Shown: in pieces, positions 8,160-17,556 of the stretch
Position numbering within the stretch: position 1 is the first letter of the stretch
Layout of the letters: the number at the start of each line of letters is the position of its first letter
NCBI GenBank assembly: GCA_037191015.1
Contig: JBBCKD010000010.1
Span: 186,001-250,000 of the forward strand
DNA: 64,000 nt
Source of the DNA: Ravibacter sp037191015
GTDB taxonomy: Bacteria > Bacteroidota > Bacteroidia > Cytophagales > Spirosomataceae
Direction: 5' to 3'
Notes under the pieces: model-generated
Told to the model about the DNA's origin: nothing
The model's database searches: none
The model's input: only the letters and a program-made list of their open reading frames with translations
Translations under genes and position numbers: made by a program

Positions 8160-9896
8160 TTGGAAAATATAAGTCGCAGCCATAGCTCCTTGCACGGGAA
8201 ACCAGGGCAGAACCTGCCCCTGGCCGTATGCATTTTGCTTATCGGGATCTTCTTTTCCCTGATCATAGCCAATATGGTGAATATCCCCAATGGTGACGAT
8301 CTCTATTGCCTGATGCTTTTTACACAGCAATTTAAAGATGCTTCGACATTTCAGGAGCGCCTGGTGCTTCTTACCCAGCAATGGGTGGAGCACAGGATCG
8401 TATATTCCAGGTTTTCGGCTCTTTTGTCGTACTGGCTGACCGGGAATGTCAACTTCATTACCATCGCGCTTATCGGGAACTTTACGCTGATCGCCTTTAC
8501 CGTCCTTTTCTGGAAGGCGATCAGGAAACTTGGTCTGTCTCTCTACTTCCTGATCCCGGTCGTTCTGACCTTGTTCAGCCCCGTTACGTATGAAGGAAAC
8601 CTGTGGGCCGGAGCCAGCACCGTATATATGCCCGTTGCGTTTATGGGGCTCCTGTCCCTCTACTTCCTGGCATGCAAGCGGGAGACAGGTATTGTATCGG
8701 GGCTGCTTATAGCCCTGCTGGCTACGTTTTCGTTTGGTAACGGGATGTTTGCGCTCCTGGTCGGTCTGATCCTGTTGATTTACCGGAAGCGATTCAGGGT
8801 AGCCGCCATATGGGGATCGGTGAGCATAGCGGCAGTCGGACTGTATTTCATGAATTTCCATTCTTTCAGCAGCACCGATGCTTTTGGATTCAGCGCCCAT
8901 TTTAAGGAGCCGATGTACCTGTTCTACAATTTTTTTGCATTTGTAGGCGGGATCATGGATTACAGCGAAAACGTCAACTCCCCTTTTATCCCGGCTAATA
9001 TTCCTGCCATATTACTGGGTATCACGCTGTTTGCCGCTGTTTGCTACGGAGCGCTGGTGTTCCTGAAAGACGTTTCCCGGCCCGGCGAAGACACTACCCG
9101 CAGGAACATTCAATATGCCTGGCTGGGAATGACTGCCTTTCTTTTGATCACAGCGGTGGCAATGGCCTACTCCAGGACCGCAGGAGCAGCGATGAACACC
9201 TTATCGAGCCGTTACAAGATCTATTCCATGCTGTTCTGGATAATCGTATACTGGGGCTGCCTCATTTATTTTGAAAGGAAGAAGCTTGTAGGGCTGGCTT
9301 TCGGGGTTATGAGCCTGCTGATACTGGTTTTCAACTACTACACCCATTACGATAAATTCAGCAATTTTAAATCTAATTTCACTGCCGGCCTTTTTAATTA
9401 TAAGAACAACGGGGAATGGGTTATCTACCGCCATACGTCCTTTTATGAAGGCGCAAGCAAGATGCTGAGCGATTCCATGGCCGGGAACCCGGATCCGGTC
9501 TTTAGATTCCATCAGGTGTTTCCGCAGCTTACCAGGGAAGCCCTGGAAGAAGCCCCGGTACTGGAGCAGGTTGAAATATCGGAGTCGGAAAACTGCCAGG
9601 GCTTTTCAGGCAAATGCCTGGACGTCAGGACGGACGAATACCCGGCTGTCGGTAATCATTTTAAAGGGATTTACCTGGTGGTTTACGACGAGGCCAATAT
9701 TTACCTGTTTGCCGCCCGTCCCCAAAAGAACGGGCGATATAATATGGTGGTCAGCGGAGAATACTTTAAAAAAGGATTTTTACTGCAGGAAAACCTCGGC
9801 AATGTCCTGAAAAAAGGGAGCGAATACAGCCTGGCTGTTTTCTGCCCGACAGCGAAAGAGCAGGTCAGGCGGATCCGTTACAGACTGGAAGGCTAG
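8160..9896 (+). CDS. Polytopic membrane protein, unknown role
   Basis: I cannot assign a function to this 578-residue protein. About ten to twelve hydrophobic helices lie between residues 20 and 400, followed by a soluble C-terminal part of about 170 residues (from LFNYKNNGEWVIYRHTSFYE on). An early loop carries an acidic pair (IPNGDDLYCL) and VEHRIVYSRF, placed like the acidic loop-1 motif of GT-C glycosyltransferases. The overall plan resembles large membrane proteins seen in cell-surface polysaccharide loci, but I see no glycosyltransferase signature I would trust. The start is TTG at 8160; no ATG precedes the first membrane helix. It is convergent with the BNR gene and has no obvious operon partner. 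Confidence 0.75.
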   Translation: MENISRSHSSLHGKPGQNLPLAVCILLIGIFFSLIIANMVNIPNGDDLYCLMLFTQQFKDASTFQERLVLLTQQWVEHRIVYSRFSALLSYWLTGNVNFITIALIGNFTLIAFTVLFWKAIRKLGLSLYFLIPVVLTLFSPVTYEGNLWAGASTVYMPVAFMGLLSLYFLACKRETGIVSGLLIALLATFSFGNGMFALLVGLILLIYRKRFRVAAIWGSVSIAAVGLYFMNFHSFSSTDAFGFSAHFKEPMYLFYNFFAFVGGIMDYSENVNSPFIPANIPAILLGITLFAAVCYGALVFLKDVSRPGEDTTRRNIQYAWLGMTAFLLITAVAMAYSRTAGAAMNTLSSRYKIYSMLFWIIVYWGCLIYFERKKLVGLAFGVMSLLILVFNYYTHYDKFSNFKSNFTAGLFNYKNNGEWVIYRHTSFYEGASKMLSDSMAGNPDPVFRFHQVFPQLTREALEEAPVLEQVEISESENCQGFSGKCLDVRTDEYPAVGNHFKGIYLVVYDEANIYLFAARPQKNGRYNMVVSGEYFKKGFLLQENLGNVLKKGSEYSLAVFCPTAKEQVRRIRYRLEG

Positions 9897-9923
9897 GTCC
9901 AGGACCCGGTTATATCAAAGTCG

Positions 9924-11156
9924 TCAGGGTTTCCAGATAGTAGCCCGCAGGTGGTGGAGCTTTTCTTTGGTAGAGTAATAATACATAGCCACCATTTTGC
10001 CGTCTTTGCGACGTACAACGCGCGGGTAGCCCAGGTCGTTGAGCTGCATGTCTTCCGACCAGAAGCCATCCATCAGGATTTGCGGGGTGCTCCATGTTTT
10101 ACCTTTGTCGGAGCTGTAGATGACGCGGATAGTGCCATGGTCCCGTTCGCCGTATACGACGCACAGGCGCCCGTCTCCGGTAGTTGTAAAAGCCGGAGGG
10201 TTGCCGTTTTCTCCGCCAGTATCTGCTATTTTGGACAGGAAGCTCCACGTTTTTCCACCGTCGGCCGAAGAATAGGCGTCTATCCAATGTAATTCGGTAC
10301 GGTCTTTTGCAATGTACTTCCTGCGTATTACCGAAACAATGGTGCCGTCATCAAGCCTTTCGGACTGCGACATAGCCGCGCGGCATTCGTTCGCATACGG
10401 GTTCCGGGCAGGATCGTCAAATAAATTTACCTTGACCGGATTTCCCGGAGCGCCTGCAGGCCCTACTACCCAGCCCAGGAAATGGAAGCTTTTCCCGCCG
10501 TCGGTTGTCTTGATGCAGAAAAGCCGGTCGGAGGCAAAGACTTCTTTTTTTCTTATCGAGAAAAACAGCAGGCACTCTTTGTCACCGGTTACGATGTAAT
10601 CGGTTCTCGGCGTCAGGTCATTCAGTTCCGTGTTTGAGAATTCCGGCCATGCAAGCAGATCTCCGAATGCATACGGGCCCTGCCATGTTTTACCCTTATC
10701 GTAGGTATAGAAAAAATGCGCCCTGCCGTCTTCCGCTCCATGGTACGCGGAACCTACTACGCGCATGGCAAATCCCGGATGTTTAAAATTGATCTGGGTA
10801 TCGGGAGTTTTCAAATCGGGAATATCCCCAAAATCTCCTGCATAGTTGGCAGGATCGCCGGCTGTCCATGTTTTTCCCCCGTCCGTGCTGCGCGCCAGCC
10901 AGTTTAAAAAAGGCTTATCGGCATTGTGCCCGTCTCTCTTTTTATATGGCGCTTCAGTAAACCCGACAAGAATTTCATTGCCGTCGAAAATAAAGGCGCC
11001 GTTATTCGCCGGCCATCCCGCAAACCGGCCGGGTTGATGATAGATTACGGAATGCCGGGCATTTTTAACGCGTTGCTGTGCTTTTGAAGGGGTAAGGAGG
11101 GAGCAGGACAGGATTAATAGTATTACCGGTGTTGTCGGGTTGAATTTTTTTTTCAT
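9924..11156 (-). CDS. Secreted Asp-box (BNR) sialidase-like protein
   Basis: This 410-residue protein has a signal peptide (residues 1-26, PVILLILSCSLLTPSKAQ) and at least five Asp-box repeats of the SxDxGxTW type: STDGGKTW, TYDKGKTW, TTDGGKSF, SADGGKTW and SSDKGKTW. This marks a six-bladed sialidase-fold propeller. Such proteins include exo-sialidases and other glycan-active enzymes. An Arg near the N-terminus and an FRIP-like motif would identify a true sialidase; I do not see a clear FRIP motif, so the substrate is open. It lies next to the GntR regulator and the SusC/D operon, in the same direction as gntR, and likely acts in the periplasm or at the cell surface on the same glycan. Confidence 0.85.
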   Translation of the reverse strand: MKKKFNPTTPVILLILSCSLLTPSKAQQRVKNARHSVIYHQPGRFAGWPANNGAFIFDGNEILVGFTEAPYKKRDGHNADKPFLNWLARSTDGGKTWTAGDPANYAGDFGDIPDLKTPDTQINFKHPGFAMRVVGSAYHGAEDGRAHFFYTYDKGKTWQGPYAFGDLLAWPEFSNTELNDLTPRTDYIVTGDKECLLFFSIRKKEVFASDRLFCIKTTDGGKSFHFLGWVVGPAGAPGNPVKVNLFDDPARNPYANECRAAMSQSERLDDGTIVSVIRRKYIAKDRTELHWIDAYSSADGGKTWSFLSKIADTGGENGNPPAFTTTGDGRLCVVYGERDHGTIRVIYSSDKGKTWSTPQILMDGFWSEDMQLNDLGYPRVVRRKDGKMVAMYYYSTKEKLHHLRATIWKP

Positions 11157-11362
11157 AAAATGTATGGTTCTGTGCGAGTTCTCAGTTTTTTTCTTTGTTT
11201 AAGAAATTACTTGATTACACAGATATAGTACTACGGGCCGTGTAAAAACGTAGGAGAGTCGAAATGGATATTGATTATTCGCCCGAAAGCACGCGTGCGG
11301 TACGTTGTCTTGTTGAATTTTCAGATGGGAGACGGGGAGGATGAGAGTGGGTTCCGGGATAG

Positions 11363-12397
11363 CTAAAGCGTTTGCCGAACGATGAGCCCGAATGGATTTG
11401 CGATTTTGGAAAGCCTGCCGGTTTTTACCATCTCGGCAGCTCTCCGGCCCATTTCTTTAAAATCGGTGGACAGTACGGTGAGTCCATCCAGAATAATTTC
11501 ATTAAGCGGGGATTCATTATAGGAAATGATGCCGATCTCATCACCGATTCTGAGGTTTTGAGTTTTAGCGCTGCGTATAAGCTCGATCAGTTCGATGTCC
11601 AGTTGCCCGTTGAGCACAACGTAGACGTCGCCTTTTCTGATTTCTGAAGGAGACACATGCGTCATAAACGCGTATTCCAGGTTATTTGCTTCGCAGAAAT
11701 GGCGGATTCCCTTTGAAATGAGTTTTCCATATAGGCTGCCGGTCGACGCAACCACCTTCAGGCGTCGGTACTTTTTCAGGAAATGGATAGCCTGCCGGAG
11801 CCCTCCGGCCACGTCCGATTCGAAATCCTGGTACACCGAGCCGAAATTCCCCTGCAGCCCCTCTATGTTTCTATCCAGTAATATCAGCTTCCGGTTGGGA
11901 ATACGCTTCAGGAGTTTTTCCAGCCGCTGTGTGGTTCCTTCTTCCAACGGGAAGTGCGCAGTGATAATATAATAGTCGAACTGCCCCAGGTTTTCTTCAA
12001 GAAAGCTTTCAAACAGGTCTATTTCCTGGTTATGAAGGTGAATGGTTACGTTCACATTTTCACCGACATTTTCCACAAATGAGCTATACAGGATAAACTT
12101 GTATGTACTTAGCTTATCAAACAGCATCAGGACTTTCGTGCGTTGCCCGTTTTCGTTAGCCAATACGTAAAAACCCTTTCCCTGCGCGGATTCGATAATT
12201 CCTTTCTCCCTCAGTATAGCATACGCCTTTTTAACGGTTTCCCTGGAAATGTCGAGCGAAGTACTCAGCTCGTTCATGGAAGGGAGGATGTCGCCGGGTT
12301 TTAACGCTCCTTCTGCGATCAATTGCTGGGTGTTTGAGATCAGCTGTTTGTATACCGGGACAGTTGAAGTAGTATCTAAATGAAAGCGTGGCTTCAT
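11363..12397 (-). CDS. GntR-family regulator with sugar-binding-type domain
   Basis: This 344-residue protein has an N-terminal GntR winged helix (about residues 10-80: VPVYKQLISNTQQLIAEG, LPSMNELSTSLDISRETVKKAY, GIIESAQGKGFYV). A C-terminal region from about residue 88 folds like LacI/periplasmic binding proteins (KVLMLFDKLSTYKFILYSS, GDEIGIISYNESPLNEII, LTVLSTDFKEMGRRAAEM). In Bacteroidota this architecture often controls sugar-use genes. It is divergent from susC with a 261-bp shared upstream region holding the susC promoter, so it is the likely local regulator; the ligand is probably a mono- or oligosaccharide from the target glycan. Confidence 0.9.
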   Translation of the reverse strand: MKPRFHLDTTSTVPVYKQLISNTQQLIAEGALKPGDILPSMNELSTSLDISRETVKKAYAILREKGIIESAQGKGFYVLANENGQRTKVLMLFDKLSTYKFILYSSFVENVGENVNVTIHLHNQEIDLFESFLEENLGQFDYYIITAHFPLEEGTTQRLEKLLKRIPNRKLILLDRNIEGLQGNFGSVYQDFESDVAGGLRQAIHFLKKYRRLKVVASTGSLYGKLISKGIRHFCEANNLEYAFMTHVSPSEIRKGDVYVVLNGQLDIELIELIRSAKTQNLRIGDEIGIISYNESPLNEIILDGLTVLSTDFKEMGRRAAEMVKTGRLSKIANPFGLIVRQTL

Positions 12398-12549
12398 GGT
12401 ATCAGATTTTTTGCATGCTGTTGCTCATTTCTTCTCAACGATAGTATGAAAAAAAGCCTATAAATCGATTTCTGTGCAAGATTTTTCGTAAAAGTGGGCC
12501 ATCAGGATGCAAACGAAAAAACTATTCATAAAATAATCAACTAAAATCC

Positions 12550-12580
12550 TTGCAAAGAGCTATTTTGTCTTTTATATTTG
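12550..12580 (+). promoter_or_regulatory. Promoter of the susC operon
   Basis: TTG at 12550-12552 and TATATTTG at 12573-12580 are 20 bp apart, the same geometry and -7 sequence as the rplM promoter. Transcription would start near 12587, giving a 5' leader of about 70 nt before susC. CCACAC repeats lie directly downstream of the -7 box. Confidence 0.8.
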
Positions 12581-12599
12581 TACCACACTACACCACACC

Positions 12600-12628
12600 A
12601 TACCTTATGAGCTGTGGTGGTATTTTTT
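12600..12628 (+). terminator. Possible attenuator in the susC leader
   Basis: ATACC at 12600-12604 can pair with GGTAT at 12619-12623, directly followed by a T run that ends at 12628. An alternative pairing of TACCAC (12581-12586) with GTGGTA (12617-12622) would compete with it. The stem is short (5 bp), so premature termination is only a possibility. Confidence 0.3.
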
Positions 12629-12658
12629 ACTTAAAAAATATTCTCTAACCTTTCTATT

Positions 12659-15600
12659 ATGGAAAAATCTATCCTATCAGGATTTTTCGTTCCGGCATCC
12701 TTCAGGTTACAGTTAAGCCTGCTGATCTTTTTTTGCGGATGTGCCCAGGAACTACTTGCCCAGACGATCTCTGTCTCCGGAAAAGTCGTAGACTCTTTTC
12801 AGAACGGGATCCCCGGTGTAACGGTGTTGGTGAAGGGATCTTCAAACGGAACCTCTACCGATGTGGACGGCAGATATCGTCTCTCTGATGTTCCTGCGGA
12901 TGCTGTTTTGGCCTTTTCTTTCGTCGGGTTAACGGCGCAGGAAATCCGGGTTGACGGACAGTCGGAGGTTAACGCGACGCTGGTGGAAGACAACAGCACG
13001 CTCGGTGAAGTAGTGGTGGTAGGTTATGGAACTGTGCAGAAAAAAGACCTTACAGGCGCCATTGCCGCAATTGACGGTAAAAGTCTTGCAGAAAGGAAGA
13101 CTGTGAGGTTGTCGCAGGCGCTGCAGGGTGCGGTATCCGGCGTAATGGTGACGCGCGGAAGCGGGGCCTCCGATGCCTCGGCTACTATTCGGATCCGTGG
13201 TATCACCACGATCGGAGACAGCAACCCCTTGGTTATTATCGATGGGATACCGGGCAATCTCGATTGGGTGAACCCGAATGACGTAGAAAGCATTTCTGTA
13301 CTGAAAGATGCCGCATCTGCTTCGATCTACGGTTCAAGAGCTGCTTCCGGCGTGATCTTAATTACCACAAAAAGATCTAAATCGACTCAGCTGAACCTGG
13401 ACTACACCATGGAATTCGGAATGGATCAACCTACCCGTCTCCCGAAATATGCAAACGCGCAGGATTATATGCGCATTCATAATGAATTAAAATGGAACGA
13501 CAACAACAATACAGGGTCTGAGTATCCTGTATTCGCAAAAGATGTCATTGATAACTATCCCGCGCTTCATCGCGAAGATCCGCACCTGTACCCGAATACA
13601 GACTGGTTAGGATTACTGGTAAAAAAATCTGCGCCAAGACAAAGTCATGCGCTTTCGGTCTCCGGGGGATCTGATAAGATCAAAACAAAAGCTTCGCTGG
13701 TATACGACAAAACCGATGGGCTTTATAACCGCAGGAGCTACGACAGGGTTACCGTACGTGCCAATACGGACTTCACTATCAATAAGTATCTCTCGCTGGA
13801 AGTCGATCTGAACGCCATCTATTCAATTTCTGAAACCCCGACTTTCAATATTTCCCCGTCTATCGGCGTTGCCCCGATTTACGCAGCCCTGTGGTCTGAC
13901 GGGCGTATAGGAGAAGGAAAAACAGGCGTGAATCCCTATGCCAGGTTAAATTATGGCGGTGATTCACAAACAAATGCCGGCGTAAGCCGCGGGAAGATCG
14001 CGCTTCATTTTGCTCCTCTAAAAGGGCTGCGGGTCTCCGGGGTATTCTCTCCTGAGCTCTATAGCTCAAAAACGAAGGCATTTACTAAAAAACTTTCCTA
14101 TACAACTGCAAACGACCCGAATGTAATTGCAGGCTATATTGAAGGACTTACCCAGACCTCGCTATCCGAATCCCGCTCTGAAAACTACAACATCACTTCC
14201 CAGTTGCTGCTGAACTATGATAAATCGTTCGGAAAGCACAACCTGAACCTGATGGCCGGAAATGAGAATTACTCCTTTTTCTCCGAATCGCTGTCGGCCT
14301 GGCGGAACCAGTACAACCTGACGTCTTTTCCCTATCTCGACCTTGGAAACCAGAATTTTCAATACAATAGCGGAAGCGCGTATGAGAATGCCTACAGGTC
14401 TTTCTTCGGGCGTGTGATGTATAATTTTGCCAATCGATACTATCTGCAGGTCAACGGACGCGCAGACGGGTCCTCCCGGTTTCATAAGGATTACAGATGG
14501 GGCTTTTTTCCTTCCCTTTCCGCAGGCTGGGTGATATCCGACGAGCCGTTTGTTAAATCCGGCAATATGCTGTCGTTTCTTAAGCTCAGGGCATCTTACG
14601 GAACACTGGGTAATGAACGGATAGGAAACTATCCTTACCAGTCGACCATTGGCTTCGACAATGCATTATTCTTTGTGGGAAGCAACGTCACGTCGACCCA
14701 GACCGCCGCTATTCAACGCTACGCTATCAGTAACATTTCGTGGGAAACAACTGCTTCGTACGATATCGGAGTTGATGCCAATTTTTTTGATAACCGGCTG
14801 ACTTTTACAGGAGATATCTATAAAAAGACAACCCGTGACATGCTGCTTGCGCTGGCAATTCCGGAATACATCGGGCTGCAAAACCCTGACCAGAATACCG
14901 GGAAAATGCACACGAAGGGTTGGGAATTCGATTTGGGGTGGAACGACAAGATCGGGCAGGTAGGCTATTCGGTGTCTTTTAATCTTTCCGACTCCAAATC
15001 TGTGATGGGTTATCTGGGTGGAACCCAGTTTTTAGGATCCCAGGTAAAGTTTGAAGGCAGCCAGTTCAACGAATGGTATGGCTATCAGGCCGAGGGGATT
15101 TACCAGACACAGGAAGAAGTAGACAATTCGGCCAGGTTAAGCGCCCAGGTAAAACCGGGAGACATCCGCTACGCCGATATCAGCGGACCTGACGGAGTTC
15201 CTGACGGGAAGATCTCTGCAGAATATGACCGGGTCTTACTCGGCGGATCGCTCCCCCGTTTCCTGTATGGCAGCAATTTACGCTTCAATTACGGCGGATT
15301 TGACTTTTCGATGGTTTTCCAGGGGATAGGATACCAGAAATCTCAGCTTACGGATAATATGATCCGGCCATTCAGAGCGGAATACATAGAAGTTCCGGAA
15401 GAAATAGTCGGGAAGTACTGGAGTCAGTATAATTCTGAAGAAGGGAACCGCGAGGCGAGATATCCCAGGATTTCCAGCATAGGCAACAGCAATAACTATG
15501 CTTTTTCCAACCATTGGTTGTTTAACGGCCGGTACCTGCGTATGAAAAATATCACCGTTGGCTACAACTTCCCGAAAGTCGTAGCGGAAAAGCTAAAGAT

Positions 15601-15733
15601 TCAGAATCTACGCCTGTACGTCGCAGGGTCAGACCTCTTTTCATTTGATAAGTATCCCAAAGGCTGGGATCCCGAAGCTTCTTCATACTGGATACCGCGT
15701 TCATTTTTCGGAGGACTAGCTATCAAATTCTAA
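12659..15733 (+). CDS. SusC/RagA-type TonB-dependent receptor
   Basis: This 1024-residue outer-membrane receptor imports a glycan fragment or other large nutrient with its SusD partner. After the signal peptide (ending near LLAQ, residue 35) comes a carboxypeptidase-regulatory-like domain (ISVSGKVVDSFQNGIPGVTV). Then follow the SusC signature before the plug (GEVVVVGYGTVQKKDLTG), the plug (VIIDGIPGNLDWVNPNDVES, VLKDAASASIYGSRAASGVI) and a 22-strand-type barrel. The C-terminus is GGLAIKF, ending in Phe. It is first in the operon, with susD 12 nt later. The glycan cannot be told from this protein alone. Confidence 0.96.
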   Translation: MEKSILSGFFVPASFRLQLSLLIFFCGCAQELLAQTISVSGKVVDSFQNGIPGVTVLVKGSSNGTSTDVDGRYRLSDVPADAVLAFSFVGLTAQEIRVDGQSEVNATLVEDNSTLGEVVVVGYGTVQKKDLTGAIAAIDGKSLAERKTVRLSQALQGAVSGVMVTRGSGASDASATIRIRGITTIGDSNPLVIIDGIPGNLDWVNPNDVESISVLKDAASASIYGSRAASGVILITTKRSKSTQLNLDYTMEFGMDQPTRLPKYANAQDYMRIHNELKWNDNNNTGSEYPVFAKDVIDNYPALHREDPHLYPNTDWLGLLVKKSAPRQSHALSVSGGSDKIKTKASLVYDKTDGLYNRRSYDRVTVRANTDFTINKYLSLEVDLNAIYSISETPTFNISPSIGVAPIYAALWSDGRIGEGKTGVNPYARLNYGGDSQTNAGVSRGKIALHFAPLKGLRVSGVFSPELYSSKTKAFTKKLSYTTANDPNVIAGYIEGLTQTSLSESRSENYNITSQLLLNYDKSFGKHNLNLMAGNENYSFFSESLSAWRNQYNLTSFPYLDLGNQNFQYNSGSAYENAYRSFFGRVMYNFANRYYLQVNGRADGSSRFHKDYRWGFFPSLSAGWVISDEPFVKSGNMLSFLKLRASYGTLGNERIGNYPYQSTIGFDNALFFVGSNVTSTQTAAIQRYAISNISWETTASYDIGVDANFFDNRLTFTGDIYKKTTRDMLLALAIPEYIGLQNPDQNTGKMHTKGWEFDLGWNDKIGQVGYSVSFNLSDSKSVMGYLGGTQFLGSQVKFEGSQFNEWYGYQAEGIYQTQEEVDNSARLSAQVKPGDIRYADISGPDGVPDGKISAEYDRVLLGGSLPRFLYGSNLRFNYGGFDFSMVFQGIGYQKSQLTDNMIRPFRAEYIEVPEEIVGKYWSQYNSEEGNREARYPRISSIGNSNNYAFSNHWLFNGRYLRMKNITVGYNFPKVVAEKLKIQNLRLYVAGSDLFSFDKYPKGWDPEASSYWIPRSFFGGLAIKF

Positions 15734-15745
15734 CCATTTCGTTAC

Positions 15746-17491
15746 ATGAAAAAAATTGCCATACTCTCATTATCACTGGGACTTTTGACTTCGTCCTGTA
15801 ACGATCTTGACCTGAATCCTTTGTCGGAAGGTTCCAGCGAAAACTGGTATACCAACGCGGGCGAACTGGATATGTCCGTCGGTTACCTTTACAACATCGA
15901 CTTCTGGGACGCCGAACTGACCAGGGTTTCGGAAAGCCGGAGCCTTAGCGGTTATGAACTGGAATGGACAGACCGTTTCACTGACGACTGGACCGCACGC
16001 GCTACCTTAAGCGACATTACGGGCGCAACGATCAATAGCCAGTCTTCGTTTGTAACCCTCACGTGGCGGTATGCCTACAAATGTATTGCTGCAGCCAATC
16101 GCGTTATAGTGAATCTTGAAAAAGCCGCTTCCAATGTTTCGGAAGCAAATCTGAAAGGCTATGAAGCGAAAGCCCGCTTTGCCCGCGCATCGCAGTATGC
16201 AAAGCTTATTTTTCTCTATGGGGATGTTCCGTATTACACCAATGTGCTCGATATCGAAGAGGCTTTCAGGCAAAGCCGCACAGACAAGGGAATAATTCTC
16301 AAGGCTATATACGAAGACTATGACTTCGCTGCGGCAAATCTTCCGGTCTCATACGGGAGCAATGAGCTCATGTTTCCTACCAAAGGCGCTGCTCTGGCCA
16401 TGAAAACCAGGATCGCGCTGAATATGGGCGACTGGAGTACTGCGCGCGATGCCGCCAAAGCCTGTATTGACCTGGGTGTTTACAGCCTGTTTCCTGACTT
16501 CAGAACCCTTTCCCTCTCAAAAACGAAGAATTCCGTAGAATCGGTTTTCGCCATACCCCGTTCTGTAGAACTCGGACTGTATATACCTTCCGACGGCAGG
16601 GCGAAAGAGCCGATCACCCGTATTGCCGGAGGTTTTGGAAACGGAGGCCCTTCCTGGGATTTGTTCTGCTCTTTCCTGTGCAAAGACGGGTTTCCTATAG
16701 ACAAATCTCCGCTTTTTGATCCGCATAATCCCTTTAAAAACCGCGATCCCCGCTGCAATGCTACGATAGTAGAGTTTGGAACACCGTGGCTTGGATATAT
16801 TTACGAGCCTCACCCCGATTCACTGGAAGTGCTGAACCTGAATACAGGCAAATACCAAAGCAACGCAGATAGCAGGGGAGTCGGGCAATACGCCTCTTAC
16901 AACGGATTGACCTGGAAAAAGAAACTGGACGAAGATTGGCTGGACCTTCGTACAGATCCCGACAATACCATCATGCGCTATGCAGATGTACTGCTGATGT
17001 ATGCTGAGGCTAAAATTGAATTAAACGAAATTGACGACTCCGTACCCGAAGCCATAAACAGTGTAAGAGCCAGAGCCTATGGAGTTTCGCCTGCGGAAAC
17101 CGGTTCCTATCCTTCCGTCAAAACAACCAGCCAGAAAGAACTCCGGCAGATACTGCGCATAGAAAGACGGATGGAGTTTGCGTTCGAGGGGAGAAGATAC
17201 ACCGACCTGATCCGGTGGAAACTGGCTGAAAAAGCGCTGAACCAACCTTTGTACGGTATGCTGGAAGTAGCAGATCTGAGGGAAAGAGTAATCAAACCCG
17301 GGTTATGGTTTTTCCCGCAAACACCGAAAATAGATGAAGACGGAATTGCTGACTTTTCCGAAATGTTTAATGCCGGCCAGATCGGCCTCCTGGTTCAAAG
17401 AAAGTTCGATGTATCGAAGCAATACTTGTGGCCCGTTCCTGCGAGCGAACTGATCATTAACAAGAACCTGACCCAGAACGACGGCTATTAA
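15746..17491 (+). CDS. SusD/RagB-type nutrient-binding lipoprotein
   Basis: This 581-residue surface lipoprotein forms the lid of the SusC channel. It has a lipoprotein signal (LGLLTSSC, Cys18) followed by NDLDLNPLS. The SusD fold is supported by WRYAYKCIAAANRVI, EAKARFARASQYAKLIFLYGDVP, and the C-terminal RADVLLMYAEA-like segment (MRYADVLLMYAEAKIELNE) with RRMEFAFEGRRYTDLIRWK, which is highly typical of RagB/SusD. It is translated 12 nt after susC and precedes the glycoside hydrolase gene by 65 nt. Confidence 0.96.
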   Translation: MKKIAILSLSLGLLTSSCNDLDLNPLSEGSSENWYTNAGELDMSVGYLYNIDFWDAELTRVSESRSLSGYELEWTDRFTDDWTARATLSDITGATINSQSSFVTLTWRYAYKCIAAANRVIVNLEKAASNVSEANLKGYEAKARFARASQYAKLIFLYGDVPYYTNVLDIEEAFRQSRTDKGIILKAIYEDYDFAAANLPVSYGSNELMFPTKGAALAMKTRIALNMGDWSTARDAAKACIDLGVYSLFPDFRTLSLSKTKNSVESVFAIPRSVELGLYIPSDGRAKEPITRIAGGFGNGGPSWDLFCSFLCKDGFPIDKSPLFDPHNPFKNRDPRCNATIVEFGTPWLGYIYEPHPDSLEVLNLNTGKYQSNADSRGVGQYASYNGLTWKKKLDEDWLDLRTDPDNTIMRYADVLLMYAEAKIELNEIDDSVPEAINSVRARAYGVSPAETGSYPSVKTTSQKELRQILRIERRMEFAFEGRRYTDLIRWKLAEKALNQPLYGMLEVADLRERVIKPGLWFFPQTPKIDEDGIADFSEMFNAGQIGLLVQRKFDVSKQYLWPVPASELIINKNLTQNDGY

Positions 17492-17556
17492 AGTTCCCGG
17501 CTTCCGTCAATTGTTATATGAATGCCTGCTATTACATTAAAATAATTCTTTGGAAT

